Position numbers and translations under genes: made by a program. Below the pieces are notes generated by a model. It was given only the letters and a program-made list of their open reading frames with translations, ran no database searches and had not been told where the DNA came from. A DNA stretch of 64,000 bases from the NCBI GenBank assembly GCA_029204225.1, contig CM055105.1:12488224-12552223 (forward strand), given 5' to 3'. This DNA is from Diphasiastrum complanatum. Its lineage: Eukaryota > Streptophyta > Lycopodiopsida > Lycopodiales > Lycopodiaceae. Shown here piece by piece: positions 1 through 11,262 of the stretch; position 1 is the stretch's first letter, and each line of letters begins with the position of its first letter.

Positions 1-2190
1 TATGGAGCGCTGCCGTTGGATATTTTAAGCACCGCTGGATCCTTCCGACACGTCTTCTGGTCACTACTGACAGCGATCGCATGGCTGAAAAGTGGCGATG
101 TTTACACGTGGCGACGATCCAACTGGGAGGGCCCAAGATGTGGGTATGTCGTTAAGCTCCAAGAAGAGACCCAGAAGGACGACCTTGCTGTAAGGCTTTA
201 GAGGCATGCACGAGAAAGAGCATGTGAAAACGAGCTTCCCCCCCCCCCCCCCACCACCAAAAAAAATCTCGTTTTATTAAAAGCAAAATGCTGGCGTCTT
301 CTAGTGAAAGTGCTTACTTGGCCAAAAACAAAATAAAACAAAATGTGGTGTTGCGATGGATCACCTTTGACTTGCTGAACTCTGACACGAGGTGCCGGAG
401 GGCCCCACCCTCATCCAATGGTGAAGAATTTCCTACTGCAATGAAAAAATCATGATGACAAGTATCATGCATGCTTTATCGTTGGATGAGGGTGTGGGCA
501 TACGTTGATTCGTGTTGGACGCCTCTCACAATCTTCCCTATGAAGATTTCTTGTTTTCCTTCCATTTCTCAACATTTTCGGTTTTTTTGGCTGGTTCAAG
601 CATTTTCTAGTAGACTTTTGCCCCTTTCCATTTCAAACGGTTGATTGCAAGCAAAATTGGATGATTAGATTTGAAAACAATGGAGTGCCTACTGATTTTG
701 GCATTATTGGTGAGCATTTGTCTTGTGGAGATTTTATTCATATATGGAATACACAATGCTCCTAATCTATGTGCTTGTCAACAAGACACATATAATTACA
801 TTGCTTCAATTTACATTCCTAGAAAACATATTCTTCTCTTCCATACGAATGCTCTTCCAATTGGCAAGTTGTCAATAAGGAATTGTGATATTTCGTGCAT
901 TTCTAGGGATCACTACTTTATATACATTTTGAAGTAGGCACACTTTCTCCTCTCACACATCTCTCTTTCATAGAAAAAAGACCACATGAGCTCAAAACTT
1001 TACGTTGCATGTACCATTTCTGATGCACAATGCATGCAAGTCACCCCAATATCTATTATGGTCCTACGTAGAATCTCAAAGCTAGTCATAAAAAAATAAG
1101 CCATTGATTATGCAAAATCACATATACGTGACCCCAAGGTGAAAATAATACTCCATTACAAAGGCAATTGGCGACATGAATATATATTCTATCTAATAAT
1201 GTCATTATATCAACTAGCAACGTAATTCTAGCCTTGAATTGAGTTTACTAATTGATCTACTAAGCTATGTCACCTTGTGTAAGTTTTGAATCTTAGAGAT
1301 GAGTTAATAACGTAGGCATAATTGATTGCAATGAGATGGTAAGAGGACTAACACAAGCATGATGATTTCTAATGTGGAATTGTAGCTTCGATAAGATTTT
1401 CACTTCATAGATCTCAATCTACATACAAGTTTTTAATGTTTTTGGAAATGCTAGATGTGACGTATGTTTGGATAAAGCTTGTAGACAGCTGGTTCCAAGT
1501 TTTGAGGATGTTACGAGCCTTGCTAGAGGAGAAACAATGTTGTACCAAAAATAGAACTCTAAAAGTTTTCACACTGGTACTCAATCGGCTAGGGACTTTC
1601 ACCTTGTCGATGGTGTATGCACAAACATTACAAGAGAAGGAAGTTATGCATGTTATTTTGCACACATAATAATGAACTTAAACTTTGCCATTACATATAA
1701 ATGGTATTTCTCAACATTGTTAGCATGTTAGTGCATTAGCATTGTTGGTTGTTTTGTGGCATAGAACCATGAAGAGGTGGCAATTTTCCTCTTCAATTAT
1801 TTCAAGAAGGAGATTATGTATGTCCCCTAACAATTTTACACTTTGTACTTTGTGTGTTGCGTTCACATTTTGAATGTTAAAATTTGCTAAGAAAAATACC
1901 ATTATCAAGTAGTAACAAACTTCGATGTTTATATGGAGTGTTTTAACAAAACAAAACTAAGCACACTTGATATTGACCACATGAGGAGAAGTACAGCTAA
2001 AGTGTTTTGCCATCAAGGTGTCAAAGACCAACCAACAATCCCACCAAGACTATAAACAACACAAATTGAGCATAAATTTCAGGTGATGAGTAGAAAAGCT
2101 AATGGAGGAAATGTGACAAGTTATTGGAGAAAGGTTTGAAGTTATGACCTAATTAATTTGAAACATACGGTATTTGAGCATGCTTAATTG
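1..2190. other. Intergenic DNA, no supported gene
   Basis: AT-rich sequence with a 15-base C run at 238-252. The open frames here (for example 16-201 and 671-937) are short, have no recognisable domain and no splice context, so none is called. An imperfect inverted repeat lies at 403-420 and 480-498 (core catccaac/gttggatgag), possibly the footprint of a small inverted-repeat element, but no target duplication is visible. Confidence 0.6.
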
Positions 2191-2194
2191 CAAA

Positions 2195-2327
2195 TGTATA
2201 AGATCACTTACCATTTTGAACCACCTTCTATGGCACCTAATGTCATCAAACCTAATGTTTGATGACATTAGGTTTTTCAAGTGTATAAGATCACTTACCA
2301 TTTTGAACCACCTTCTATGGCACCTAA
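2195..2327. repeat. 46-bp direct repeats flanking a perfect 16-bp hairpin
   Basis: Two identical 46-bp copies lie at 2195-2240 and 2282-2327. Between and partly overlapping them is a perfect inverted repeat: the arm cctaatgtcatcaaac at 2236-2251, a 5-nt loop, and its exact reverse complement at 2257-2272. The two direct copies appear identical, so the duplication is recent or maintained. The second copy could have arisen by template switching around the hairpin. No coding function is seen. Confidence 0.85.
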
Positions 2328-2742
2328 GTCACAAACTACGTGCCTGAGGACCTTGTATATGGTTAAGTCATAGTTATATATAATTGTTATATAAGGGAGA
2401 GCGTCAATTTTAAAATTGTAATATTGGATGTCTCCACAACCATGAAAAATGCACAATGAAGACCCCAATTCTACATAACAATGTCTTGTTCTTGTTGTTT
2501 CCACTCTCTAGGGTGAGCTAGCGTAACTTCTTGCCATCATACTAATGACCTATTTCCTAGTACAACATACCAAGCCTCATTTGTTGGATTATGTGTAACA
2601 ATCACAATATTCAATTGCTGGTAAAGGCATGGTAGTTATGAGAGCACATGAGGAGAGGGGTGGATCATGGAAGTATGAAGAGTGATGAGTATATGGAAAT
2701 TATGTGTCATGGGTTTGAAAAAGAGATGTATATTTATGCATG

Positions 2743-2744
<2 letters not shown>

Positions 2745-2823
<79 letters not shown>

Positions 2824-2830
2824 GCGCGCA
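2745..2830. repeat. (TG)33 microsatellite continuing into a CG/CA tract
   Basis: Uninterrupted TG dinucleotides run from 2745 to 2810, followed directly by alternating CG/CA steps to 2830. The whole 86 bp is strictly alternating purine-pyrimidine. Open frames over it (poly-CV, poly-TH) are artefacts of the repeat. Confidence 0.95.
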
Positions 2831-3474
2831 CTACTCATCCAACATTGAAGGACTTGGTTGCTACGTCTCGACTCTCCTCCTAGCCATTGCTGAATAGAAA
2901 GTGAGAATGAACGCATCTCTTGGGCTCTCACATCTCAGTGCTCAAGCATCCTTTGACGGTGACACATTCTGTTATCGACAAATGGCAAACTCCATACACA
3001 ATCGACACTAAGACTGTGTGGTCATTGCCAAGATAAAAAATCTACACCATTGATTTGATGGATGATGAAGATCTATGACATAGCCCTACTTCTAGATCCT
3101 TCCAGATGTAATCTAATATATCTATAAACAACTAAGCACTTTACTCTTTTAGTGGTTGTTGTACATACCTCATTTTGGTGATGATATTGGAGGAGGAAGA
3201 TTGGTGTCTACATTGTCTACCATGTCCTTTCTCTAAGTTGCATTGTGATTGATGGTTGTAACCTAATTTTTGTGCATGAATCAAAGTGTTTCATTTTTTT
3301 ATATTTTTGTCATTAGTATCTGCTCAAAACAGGTCCCCAATCTTATTTGAGTCTCAGTATTTTGAAGAATTATTATCATGCATTGTTGATGTGTACATAA
3401 CTAGTTTCATGGTTACAGCTTGTTTTACCAATCGTAGCATATCTAGGTAATTTGTTCCTTTGTGTATGACCATT

Positions 3475-3530
<56 letters not shown>

Positions 3531-5650
3531 ATGTATCACCACATGTCAACATAATTAAGACCTCAACAAAAAAAACAGCATAAGGTTTGTAAGCCTCAAA
3601 ATTCAAAACCTTCAAACTGTGTAGTCATAAGGTTTTGAAATATCATAGGTCTCTATTCTGAATGACTATTATGAAACAATTTGAGAGATTTTTGCAATAT
3701 TTAGGCATCGTTTCAAACGTTATATTGGCATGTTATTAGATGTTGCTTCTATTGTGTAAACAAAGAAGCCTCGAGGCAACAATTTAATGTGGAGGAACAA
3801 TGTTGCTGAAAACTAGTTAAGATCATAAAACTTTCCAATCAAATGGTATTGAGACCAATGTTGAAAAGGAGTCAAATTATAGATGAAACAAATGTGGTGA
3901 TAGGAAGCTATATTTGGTGATATGATGTGATGCAAACAGAGAAACAACCCAACAATTATCCATTTGCTAGTCTAGTGCTCTTCATTCAAGCAATACAATC
4001 CAATGTTTTCATCACTTCCAGCTTGAGCGAGATAGGCCATAATTGTTACACATCACCACTCCCAAGCTTCCATTTAATATCAAAAACTCGAGTGTTTCAA
4101 CCTAGTGCAGTTGCTTGAGCAATGATTGACTATTCTTTGCCTCTTGCTACCATTGTTGGACCTACAAGATGTCATGCTCACGACTGGTCTCGAGTAGCGT
4201 GTCCATGCTAGGGATTAGTAGACCAACAACCCGTAAGTTAATTGTGACTATAAGGGAATTGGGGCCCTTATGTGTATAAGGTCATAATTAATGGTTGTAG
4301 GCCTAAAATCATGATGGTGGATTTATATGGGTCTATTAGTGAGTCATTGGGGAACTTGATGACGTGGCCCAGATAAGCTGCAGAGGTGTCTAGTGAGGTG
4401 TCACAACGCACTACTAGTGGTGCATGGGCCTTGGAGGGTATAAGTATACCTATTGGGCTCTCCCTAGTGTATGCTTGATTTTGTGATTGGTAGTTACATG
4501 CTGCTAGGGTGATTCCTCTTTCCAATATTGTGATTGATCCATAGCTTGGGGGCTAGATCCATTCGATCTAGGTTTGGTTGGGTTGGTTTGTCCCCACCAT
4601 CTATTTCCCTTGTGTTGCTTGTGATTGGCATGCTTAGAATAGGATTCTTGGATTAGGACTTTATACAAGAGGTCCTTCATCGTTCAATCAAATATGTGCC
4701 AACCATTTCTTCTTAGATTCTTCATGTTCTCTATCAAAAAAATTGATGCTCTCTTTGCAATCATTGCAAATAAGATTTGATTATCCATCGCATATTAGAC
4801 AAGAAACATGAGAGAAAACATTCGTTGATTACAATTAGATTGTTGTAGCTAATTGTTATGGGCAGACACACTTGCTAGTAAGCCAAAGTGATAGTTCATA
4901 TCTGAATTGATCTTTACATTCTCTCGATATTATAGGATGTCATACATTGCTAACCAAATAGAATTTACAACATGATCATCATATCTTGGCATCTAAAGGC
5001 TTTGTTGTTGGCATCAAACATTGTTTGTAAAATAGTATCACATATGATAGAATCGCATGGGTAGAGTGCGTAGACATTGCATGACAAGCAGATTGACACA
5101 CCTCATTAGAGACACACATTGGCAGGCAATGGTCTCATTCTGATGCCATGTCAACTTTCAAAGATAACGTAGTGTCAAGACAACATCTCCAAGTCTTGTG
5201 GCTCTCTCTAAATAGTTATAATTAAAATTTTGAATTCTTTTGAGGTAACAAAAGCACCCACATTGTATTCCCAATATGAGTTAATCCTATAAGATTCGGG
5301 TTTCCAACTCCTAATCAGCAATATAAAAATGAATTTTTCATATTGTATTCCTCACACATGCACAAGAAAATTGAACATGATAACACACATTTGAGCTCCT
5401 AAAAATGCACCCAAATAGCGTTTCAGCCAACCTAGCCATACAAACACCAAGTCTAAGCGTGTTTGATCAACACAACACAATAACATCCTAACAATGGTTA
5501 GAGAGCCATACTTGACAAAAGATATTGTACTTGCTCTTGTAGCCAAAATAAATTCATAGCTAGCGTTGGACATTTTCTCTCATTATCAATTAGGCACCTG
5601 CTAATTTTAACGGTTTGTCAAAGGTTTGTCTTGTTTCTATACACTACAAG
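2831..5650. other. Intergenic DNA, no supported gene
   Basis: Apart from the AG run listed separately I see no coding exon, RNA gene or recognisable transposon domain. Open frames at 3927-4118, 4268-4525 and 5352-5573 are shorter than 90 codons and match no family I recognise. The right end is the target site of the copia element that starts at 5656. Confidence 0.55.
3476..3529. repeat. (AG)27 microsatellite
   Basis: A perfect AG dinucleotide run of 54 bp within otherwise unremarkable AT-rich DNA. Confidence 0.95.
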
Positions 5651-5655
5651 GATAT

Positions 5656-6037
5656 TGTTGGAAATTAAGTTCACAGTTTCCTCCTTGGTGATACTACTTC
5701 TATTTTAAGATTTTTCCAGCACATCTTTTAATCACTAATCATAGGGTCAGATGCAACCTACTTTGGTTCTATGTCTGCTCATCTGATACCTGCAGGAATC
5801 ACAGAACTCAAACAGCCAAACTATTCGAAGGACAACTACATCGGGCTTCCGGCCGATCTTCATCCATGGATCAAAGACTAAAGGGTAACCAATCCTACTC
5901 TTTTCACATTCGAATGTCAAGTTCAAGAATTTGAAGAACATTGAAGACTCGGCCATCTTCAACAACTTCAACAAATCAGTCTTTTCTATCAGTCTGCAAA
6001 AATACATTGTATATGCAACAGTTTGCAGAAACGAACT
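5656..6037 (+). repeat. Copia 5' LTR, left part
   Basis: Begins with TG (tgttggaaatt) right after the gatat duplication and matches the 3' LTR at 13638 to about 14020 closely, for example the shared stretches tcctccttggtgatact and tcatccatggatcaaaga. It stops where the nested Ty3 element enters at 6038 and resumes at 9570. ORFs over this block are LTR sequence, not genes. Confidence 0.9.
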
Positions 6038-6136
6038 TGTGATGCCACCTTATTGTTAGAAATTGAATATCAACATAAATATGGCATGATATACTCAAAA
6101 ATGAAGATATGAGCTGGTTAAGTATAAATCATGAAG
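6038..6136 (+). repeat. Ty3 5' LTR remnant (first 99 bp)
   Basis: Matches the first 99 bp of the 3' LTR at 8314-8412 with about one difference, then diverges abruptly into internal pol sequence at the repeated motif atcatgaag. Confidence 0.9.
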
Positions 6137-6164
6137 CAAATCATGAAGTTAATTTTCGCTGCCT

Positions 6165-6684
6165 TCCTATGAACTTTTCTCGAAATATTTATTGATGATT
6201 TATGTGTATATAGTGATATAAAGACGCACCTGCAGAAGCTAAAATTAACATTGCAACGGTATCGAGATACTTGTTTATCTCTTCATTCAGAGAAATGTTT
6301 TTTTCGGCATGAAAGAAGGAATATTACTTGGACACATAATATCTAACAGAGAAAAAGAAGTCGACAAAGATAAACTCAAGCTTATAAAGAATCTCCAGAT
6401 ACCAACCAATTTACGTGAACTAAGAGCTTTCTTAGGACATGTCGGCTATTACCGGAGATTTATTCAAAATCATGCTTCTATTGCTGCCTCTCTTACACAT
6501 CTACTGAAGAAACAAGTGGAATACTTGTGGATGAATGAACAGCAGAAAGCATTTGAAGAACTTAAGCAAAGGTTGATCAATGCTCCTATTACGAGACCAC
6601 CCAACTGGGCTATTTTATTTCATAGTTATGTGGATGTTTCTGCATTTGCTATTGGCGTCTGTCTAAGCCAGAAGGACAACCAAA
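6165..6684 (+). pseudogene. Ty3 reverse transcriptase C-terminus and start of RNase H
   Basis: Conceptual translation shows an RT catalytic-loop motif of the form FIDDLCVYS near 6188. A frame change near 6300 leads into LLGHIIS, then VGYYRRFI, the connection typical of Ty3/gypsy RT. After these comes the start of RNase H (AFAIGVCLSQ). The RNase H domain is broken off near 6684, where coiled-coil sequence of the accessory ORF begins. Fingers and most of the palm of RT are missing, so no enzyme activity is possible. The open part from 6309 runs on in frame into the accessory region to 6902. Confidence 0.85.
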
Positions 6685-6689
6685 ATGTA

Positions 6690-8004
6690 GGGTCAGTCAT
6701 AGCAGACCTCACGAAGTTGAACCAGCTCCAAGGCCATATGCTCGAAAATTTTCGAGTCGAGTTCTTGCAACCGCTCAAGGATGCGAAGGCACTTGTCGAG
6801 GAAGAGTTGGCTAAGCTGAAGGAGCTCTCGAGTGAAGCCACCCCCATCTTGCAGCGGGCTCGATTCACACGACGAATATCTTCAGGCCCTGCTTCGCATT
6901 GATGACCTCACACAACAACTTCAAGTTGTGCCATCATGTTCCGGAGCCTCAGACCATCCTGAGTATTTGGAGGTTATCGTGAATCTCGACAAGCTCGAGC
7001 AGGAGCTGTCGAATCTCAAGCAACAATTGGAAGATCAGAAGCTGGCTGCTGAGTTGAAAACTCAGGACTTGGCAATTGCATTCACACAGCCAAAGCGAAC
7101 ATAGCGCAATCAGTCGAAGGTATGTGCTGACAGATTCCGTGCATTTGTTGAACGCTTCTAGAAATGGTGTCCACATGCATTTAATGTTGAATTGCAATGG
7201 CGTGTGGATTACATAATGCTACCATGCGCAGTAGGCATCGCCTTCGACGAATGGAAGCGATCTTGGGAGAAGGACGACTTTCTCTAGTTATGGGCCCAGC
7301 TCTCTATCGAACAGAACGGATGTCTCTGTTGGGGCAAAATCCAGGGTAAGTTCCAGGTCGTGCCTTTCGGATCAACAGAGCTATACATAGGCTCTTCGGC
7401 TATGTATGCTCTAGAATATATTCGAATCATAGAGTTTCAATTTTTGCATAACGAAGACAATAAGCGACATTTTTTAAAGCGAAAGTCACAGTTTCAGCTG
7501 TACAAACCACAAGTTGTTGCGGATCTAGACGAATTCGACGATGTCGGGTTGCTGATTAATATTTATATGGCTTATCCAGAACTATTTAGCCTTTATGTGG
7601 ATTGGGAGCGAAATCTTGTAGATTATTTCGTGGAAATTCAACACAGTCTGCAAGACAGAAGGAAAGCATTTCGCTACAAGCAGTTCTATACATATTCATT
7701 TTGGCAGTTTGGTACTTTCGCGGCAAAGACATTATTTTTCGTTCAAAATCTTTATGTTAAAAGCTCTTTTATTAGATTTTCAGCTCGTTACTGTAAAGAA
7801 GTCACCCTTTGTAGTGATTCAGACGAAGATACAAAGTTAACTCAGGAGCTGTTCGATGGAACATTGCTCCCGGTCAAGTTAGAAGAATTTGGCAACTTAC
7901 CAGTTGGCCATTACACAAAATCAAAAGAAGACTTGTTGTTGATCGAAGCTCAACAAGACTTGGAGTTTGCTCAGAAATTATATGAAGAATTGAATCATTC
8001 ATAA
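6690..8004 (+). pseudogene. Accessory (post-pol) ORF of the nested Ty3 element
   Basis: Lies between truncated pol and the polypurine tract. The first part is read in the frame of the RT fragment to 6902 and is rich in Leu/Glu/Lys heptads. After a frameshift near 6870 one frame continues from about 6832 to 8004, with only three stops (7102, 7159, 7285). Two tandem units of about 30 residues begin with PSCSG and contain EYL. The middle region (QWRVDYIMLP, then LWAQLSIEQ) matches the minus-strand ORF at 49495-51965 (QWKMDYLLLP, FWAKLTMHQ). The last 214 codons (7360-8004) are open, acidic and aromatic-rich. I do not recognise the fold. Position alone recalls the env-like slot of some plant Ty3 elements, but I see no signal peptide or membrane segment. 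Confidence 0.65.
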
Positions 8005-8313
8005 AACATTCATTCATGCCTTTGTTGTGCTGATGTTTCTATGGGATGCTGAATTTTTGAAGTTTAAAGATGTTTTGAAGTTTGATTCCAGTTTTCATCA
8101 ACGATTCAAAGATCAACTCAAAACAACCTATTCAATTAAATAAATAGCAAGACACATATTTTCTAAGACGAAGAAATATCTAAAGGACGAAATATACGAA
8201 AAAATATCTTTTCGCATTAACGAAAATCTGAAGAACAGAATGTTTCACGAATAATCCTCAAAAAGAAGATGTTATGTTCACGAGGACATTTCACATTTGA
8301 GGAAGGGGATATA

Positions 8314-9564
8314 TGTGATGCCACCTTATTGTTAAAAATTGAATATCAACATAAATATGGCATGATATACTCAAAAATGAAGATATGAGCTGGTTAAGTA
8401 TAAATCATGAAGAGGCCTAAGTCATTTTTCAGAAATATATCTCCTAAGTACTTGCCTTGTAATCAAGGACAAGACCTTTAATAGGAAAGACCTGGCCTTG
8501 GAAAACCTTTACTAGGTCGTCCACACGAAATGACTAGATACGAAAAGACATGTTAAACTAGAGTAACTTTGACTCTTAGTTAAATATACCTTTCATGGTA
8601 TAATTGAACTTATACATAGTCTAATTGTTAACTAGACCCTTTTGCGAGAGCGACGCACCTGTTGTTTAAGAGGTGTGTTTGTTCGTCCCGTAGAACATAT
8701 ACATAAACTCTTCAGTCTCGAGCATCAAGAGAGAAGAGTGTATGCATATGTAAGAGATTGAAGTAGTGAATAGAGTTCTGTGAGTTATTCTCTCTTATCT
8801 CTGTTCTCCACACTGCTGAGTGTGAGTGATCTTGAGTCTGCTAACAATCTTTACATGAATTACTCTCTGATCAGACAAACTCTCTAGTGCATTACAGTCG
8901 TTTGTTGTGTATCCGTAAAGCATGCTCTAAAGAAGTGTCTTAAAATCATGTTATTCATCTGTAACGAATACTTTCTTTTCGGCACTCGAATAACGACTAT
9001 CTTTCGTACAGTCTAGCACGATCATTAAATAAAGTTGTATGTATACATATGAGATGACAATCCCTGTCTGAAGAATTGAGTCTTTGATCTCTTTTCCTGA
9101 TTGCTCTGACATAAGTTTCTAACGTGCTCTGAAACCATTCGTGTTCTTTAGCCATTAATTTGGACTTTAGTTGTTGAGGACTTCTGTCTAGAAACGAACA
9201 GTTCGCGAATGTGATTAATTAATTGTCTGTACAATCGCGAATACATCGTATATTTCTTGACTCTCTGTTGACGCCTTAATCAGCCAGAGTGTAGTATTGT
9301 TGTACTACTCTGATAACATCTCATTTGTAGAACGCGTTTCATTCGATTTGATAGAGGCTAGATTGTTGTTCTGAAAATTATCAACACAACACACCCAAAC
9401 ATAAGTAATACTGATTACTTTATAATGTTCGTCGACAACCAGAATAACATTCGAAACCACTTGTCATAAATTGTACCAAAAACATAACTTTCTAACATTG
9501 TCCTCTGTGGGAACGACACTATTTGCTACAAAATCTATATTAACCTTGTTGGTATAGTACGACA
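8314..9564 (+). repeat. Ty3 3' LTR, 1251 bp
   Basis: Begins TGTGATGCC after a purine-rich tract (ggaaggggat) and ends ACGACA just before the gaact duplication. Its first 99 bp repeat at 6038. No coding potential is seen in it. Confidence 0.88.
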
Positions 9565-9569
9565 GAACT

Positions 9570-10264
9570 AATTGTCGCACAATTCACATTTTTTCCAGCT
9601 CCCAAAAAATGCGACAATTTTTTGACAGTGACTTCTTTTCAAACAGTTTGAAGAAATGCACTATTTGTTGGCTTTTTTGCATTTTTCCGAAATGCAAAAA
9701 ATGCGAAGTGTGTCTATTTCAACGAGCAACGTCTCCGACTACTTCCTAAAATATGCAAAAAATGTGAAGTATGCGTCCACGTCAACGAATTTGAGTTGTT
9801 TGACCTAAGTACACATTATACAATTGTAGTTCAACTATTTCATGAGTACAACGAATTACATAATTGAAAGTTAAACATTTATTGTAATTAATTCCAAGGA
9901 TGCGGTGTATACATACATCTTCATCACACATTCTTCATGATGTTCCGTGTACTGGCTCGATTCCCTATCCTATCCTCAACCCAAGATCCAAGCAGACAAG
10001 TATCAAGGAGATGAAGTTAGTAGTCACGCAGAGGTTCAATCCCATGAGAGCGATAGCATAAATCAAATCCAGCATGCATAGATGATCCACCATTAACACT
10101 ACACATTAACACTACACTCATCTTGTTGATGAGAACACTTGAGCTGTGATTATATTTATGCATTTATATTCTTTTAGATTGTTCTTGATTATAGCAGCCC
10201 ATATAGAGAGTTGTTCTGAAACTATTTTCTTCTCTCTTCTTTCGTTCGCGTTGTGCCTCCAACA
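9570..10264 (+). repeat. Copia 5' LTR, right part
   Basis: Resumes the LTR interrupted at 6037 and matches 14023 to 14867 of the 3' LTR on both flanks, for example gatgagaac...cttgagct and the terminal cctccaaca. It ends with CA three bases before the primer-binding site. A block of about 170 bp (9948 to about 10118) is not in the 3' LTR and is listed separately; the 3' LTR has about 390 bp in its place. Confidence 0.88.
9948..10118. repeat. Fragment related to the Ty3 LTR at 48638, embedded in the copia 5' LTR
   Basis: Shares blocks with 48660-48860, notably cccatgagagcgatag, a preceding cacgc..aggttc stretch and a cattaacactac repeat. It begins tgtactgg. It replaces LTR sequence present at about 14331-14722 in the 3' copy. 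This suggests insertion of an LTR fragment followed by deletion, or gene conversion. Identity by eye is moderate, so the relationship is inferred. Confidence 0.6.
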
Positions 10265-10267
10265 GAC

Positions 10268-10280
10268 TGGTATCAGAGCT
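10268..10280 (+). other. Copia primer-binding site (initiator tRNA-Met type)
   Basis: The sequence tggtatcagagct lies three bases after the 5' LTR end. Plant copia elements use tggtatcagagc, complementary to the 3' end of initiator methionine tRNA, to prime minus-strand synthesis. Confidence 0.93.
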
Positions 10281-10324
10281 TAGCTCAATAAACCGAGAGA
10301 TTGTTCTATTCTATTACTGTCAAT

Positions 10325-11262
10325 ATGTCTCTTATTGGTAGCTCTTCATCTTTTTCATCCAGTGAAGTTAGAATCATTGATGAGTTCAATGGATCCAACT
10401 TATATATCTGGAAGTTGAAACTCCAAACGATGTTGATAGATAGAGATCTTTGGAATGTTGTAGATGAGACTGACCTGAAACCATAAGATGTTGATCTACG
10501 TCATGGAAGATCAAAGATCAGAAGGCCCTAGCATCGATCACGCTGAATCTGGCCGACTCCCAAATATCAAGTGTTACCACATGCAAGTCCTCTAAGGAAG
10601 CATTAGATTTACTATTGAATATGTATAAGAATCAAGATGTGACCACTAGGCTACACCTTAGAAGGAAGTTCTTTACTATTAAAATGTTTGATTCTGCAGA
10701 CATCGCTTCTCACATCAACAGCTTCAAATCTTTAATGGATCAGCTGTCAGCTATAGGATGTGCTATTCAAGATGATGATGATGTTATGACCGTGCTTTCT
10801 TCTTTACCAAAGTCCTATGAACACTTTGTTGTAATGATCTCCACTCAACTTGACCTGAGTCTTCAAAAGGTCATCGGTCATCTTCTTCAAGAAGAAATGC
10901 GGAAAAAGGCCAGTGATCTGTTCGTCAAAGACAAGTCCCTGGCCCTATACACCAAGAAGAAAGACAAATTCAAGGGCAGGAATCAAGTGCAGCAGCAGCA
11001 GCAGCAGCAAAAGCCTCATACTCAATCAAAGAGCAATGGATCACGCAAGAAGCTCTTTTGCAGATATTGTAAGATGGTGAACCACAACATCAAGGGGTGT
11101 CGTATCTACAACGAGACAAAAAAACAACAACAACAACAGCCAAATTCTATCAATACTGCAGAATTCAAGGAGCACACCACTGATGAAGACAAACCATCAG
11201 GACTGTTAATGGCTTACAATAATAACAAAAAAAACTACGACAACTGGTATCTGGATGGATAG
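10325..11262 (+). pseudogene. Copia gag with zinc knuckle, broken
   Basis: Starts MSLIGSSSS 45 bp after the primer-binding site. A stop at 10484 is followed by a small frame change, and the main open part runs 10615-11262. It has the copia gag body (EVRIIDEFNGSN, LWNVV, then LHLRRKFFTIKMF), a glutamine-rich stretch, and a CX2CX4HX4C zinc knuckle (CRYCKMVNHNIKGC) near 11060-11100 that would bind the genomic RNA. A second Q run precedes the protease. Gag and protease are in different frames at 11255, probably by a small indel. Confidence 0.88.

Larger units (their letters stand above)
6038..9564 (+). mobile_element. Nested, internally deleted Ty3-type LTR retrotransposon
   Basis: Starts TGTGATGCC and ends ACGACA (TG...CA ends) and is flanked by the 5-bp duplication gaact, which in the uninterrupted copia 3' LTR appears only once. 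Only 99 bp of the 5' LTR remain (6038-6136). The sequence then jumps into the end of reverse transcriptase, with a short atcatgaag repeat at the junction. Pol is cut again inside RNase H and followed by an accessory ORF, a polypurine tract (about 8297-8313) and a full 3' LTR. Gag, protease and integrase are absent. It may have moved as a non-autonomous copy or been deleted after insertion. Confidence 0.88.

Noticed and set aside
1-201. 61-codon frame at the left edge as the end of a gene exon
   Set aside because: No recognisable motif and no splice acceptor support; too short to call.
2636-2931. ORFs with poly-TH or poly-CV
   Set aside because: Artefacts of the TG/CG microsatellite.
7360-8004. 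214-codon ORF as a single-copy host gene
   Set aside because: It lies between pol and the 3' LTR inside an element bounded by target duplications, and its upstream part matches another retroelement ORF.
9990-10040. tRNA-like B-box (aggttcaatccc)
   Set aside because: No A-box, no cloverleaf, and the stretch is explained as an LTR fragment also present at 48700-48760.
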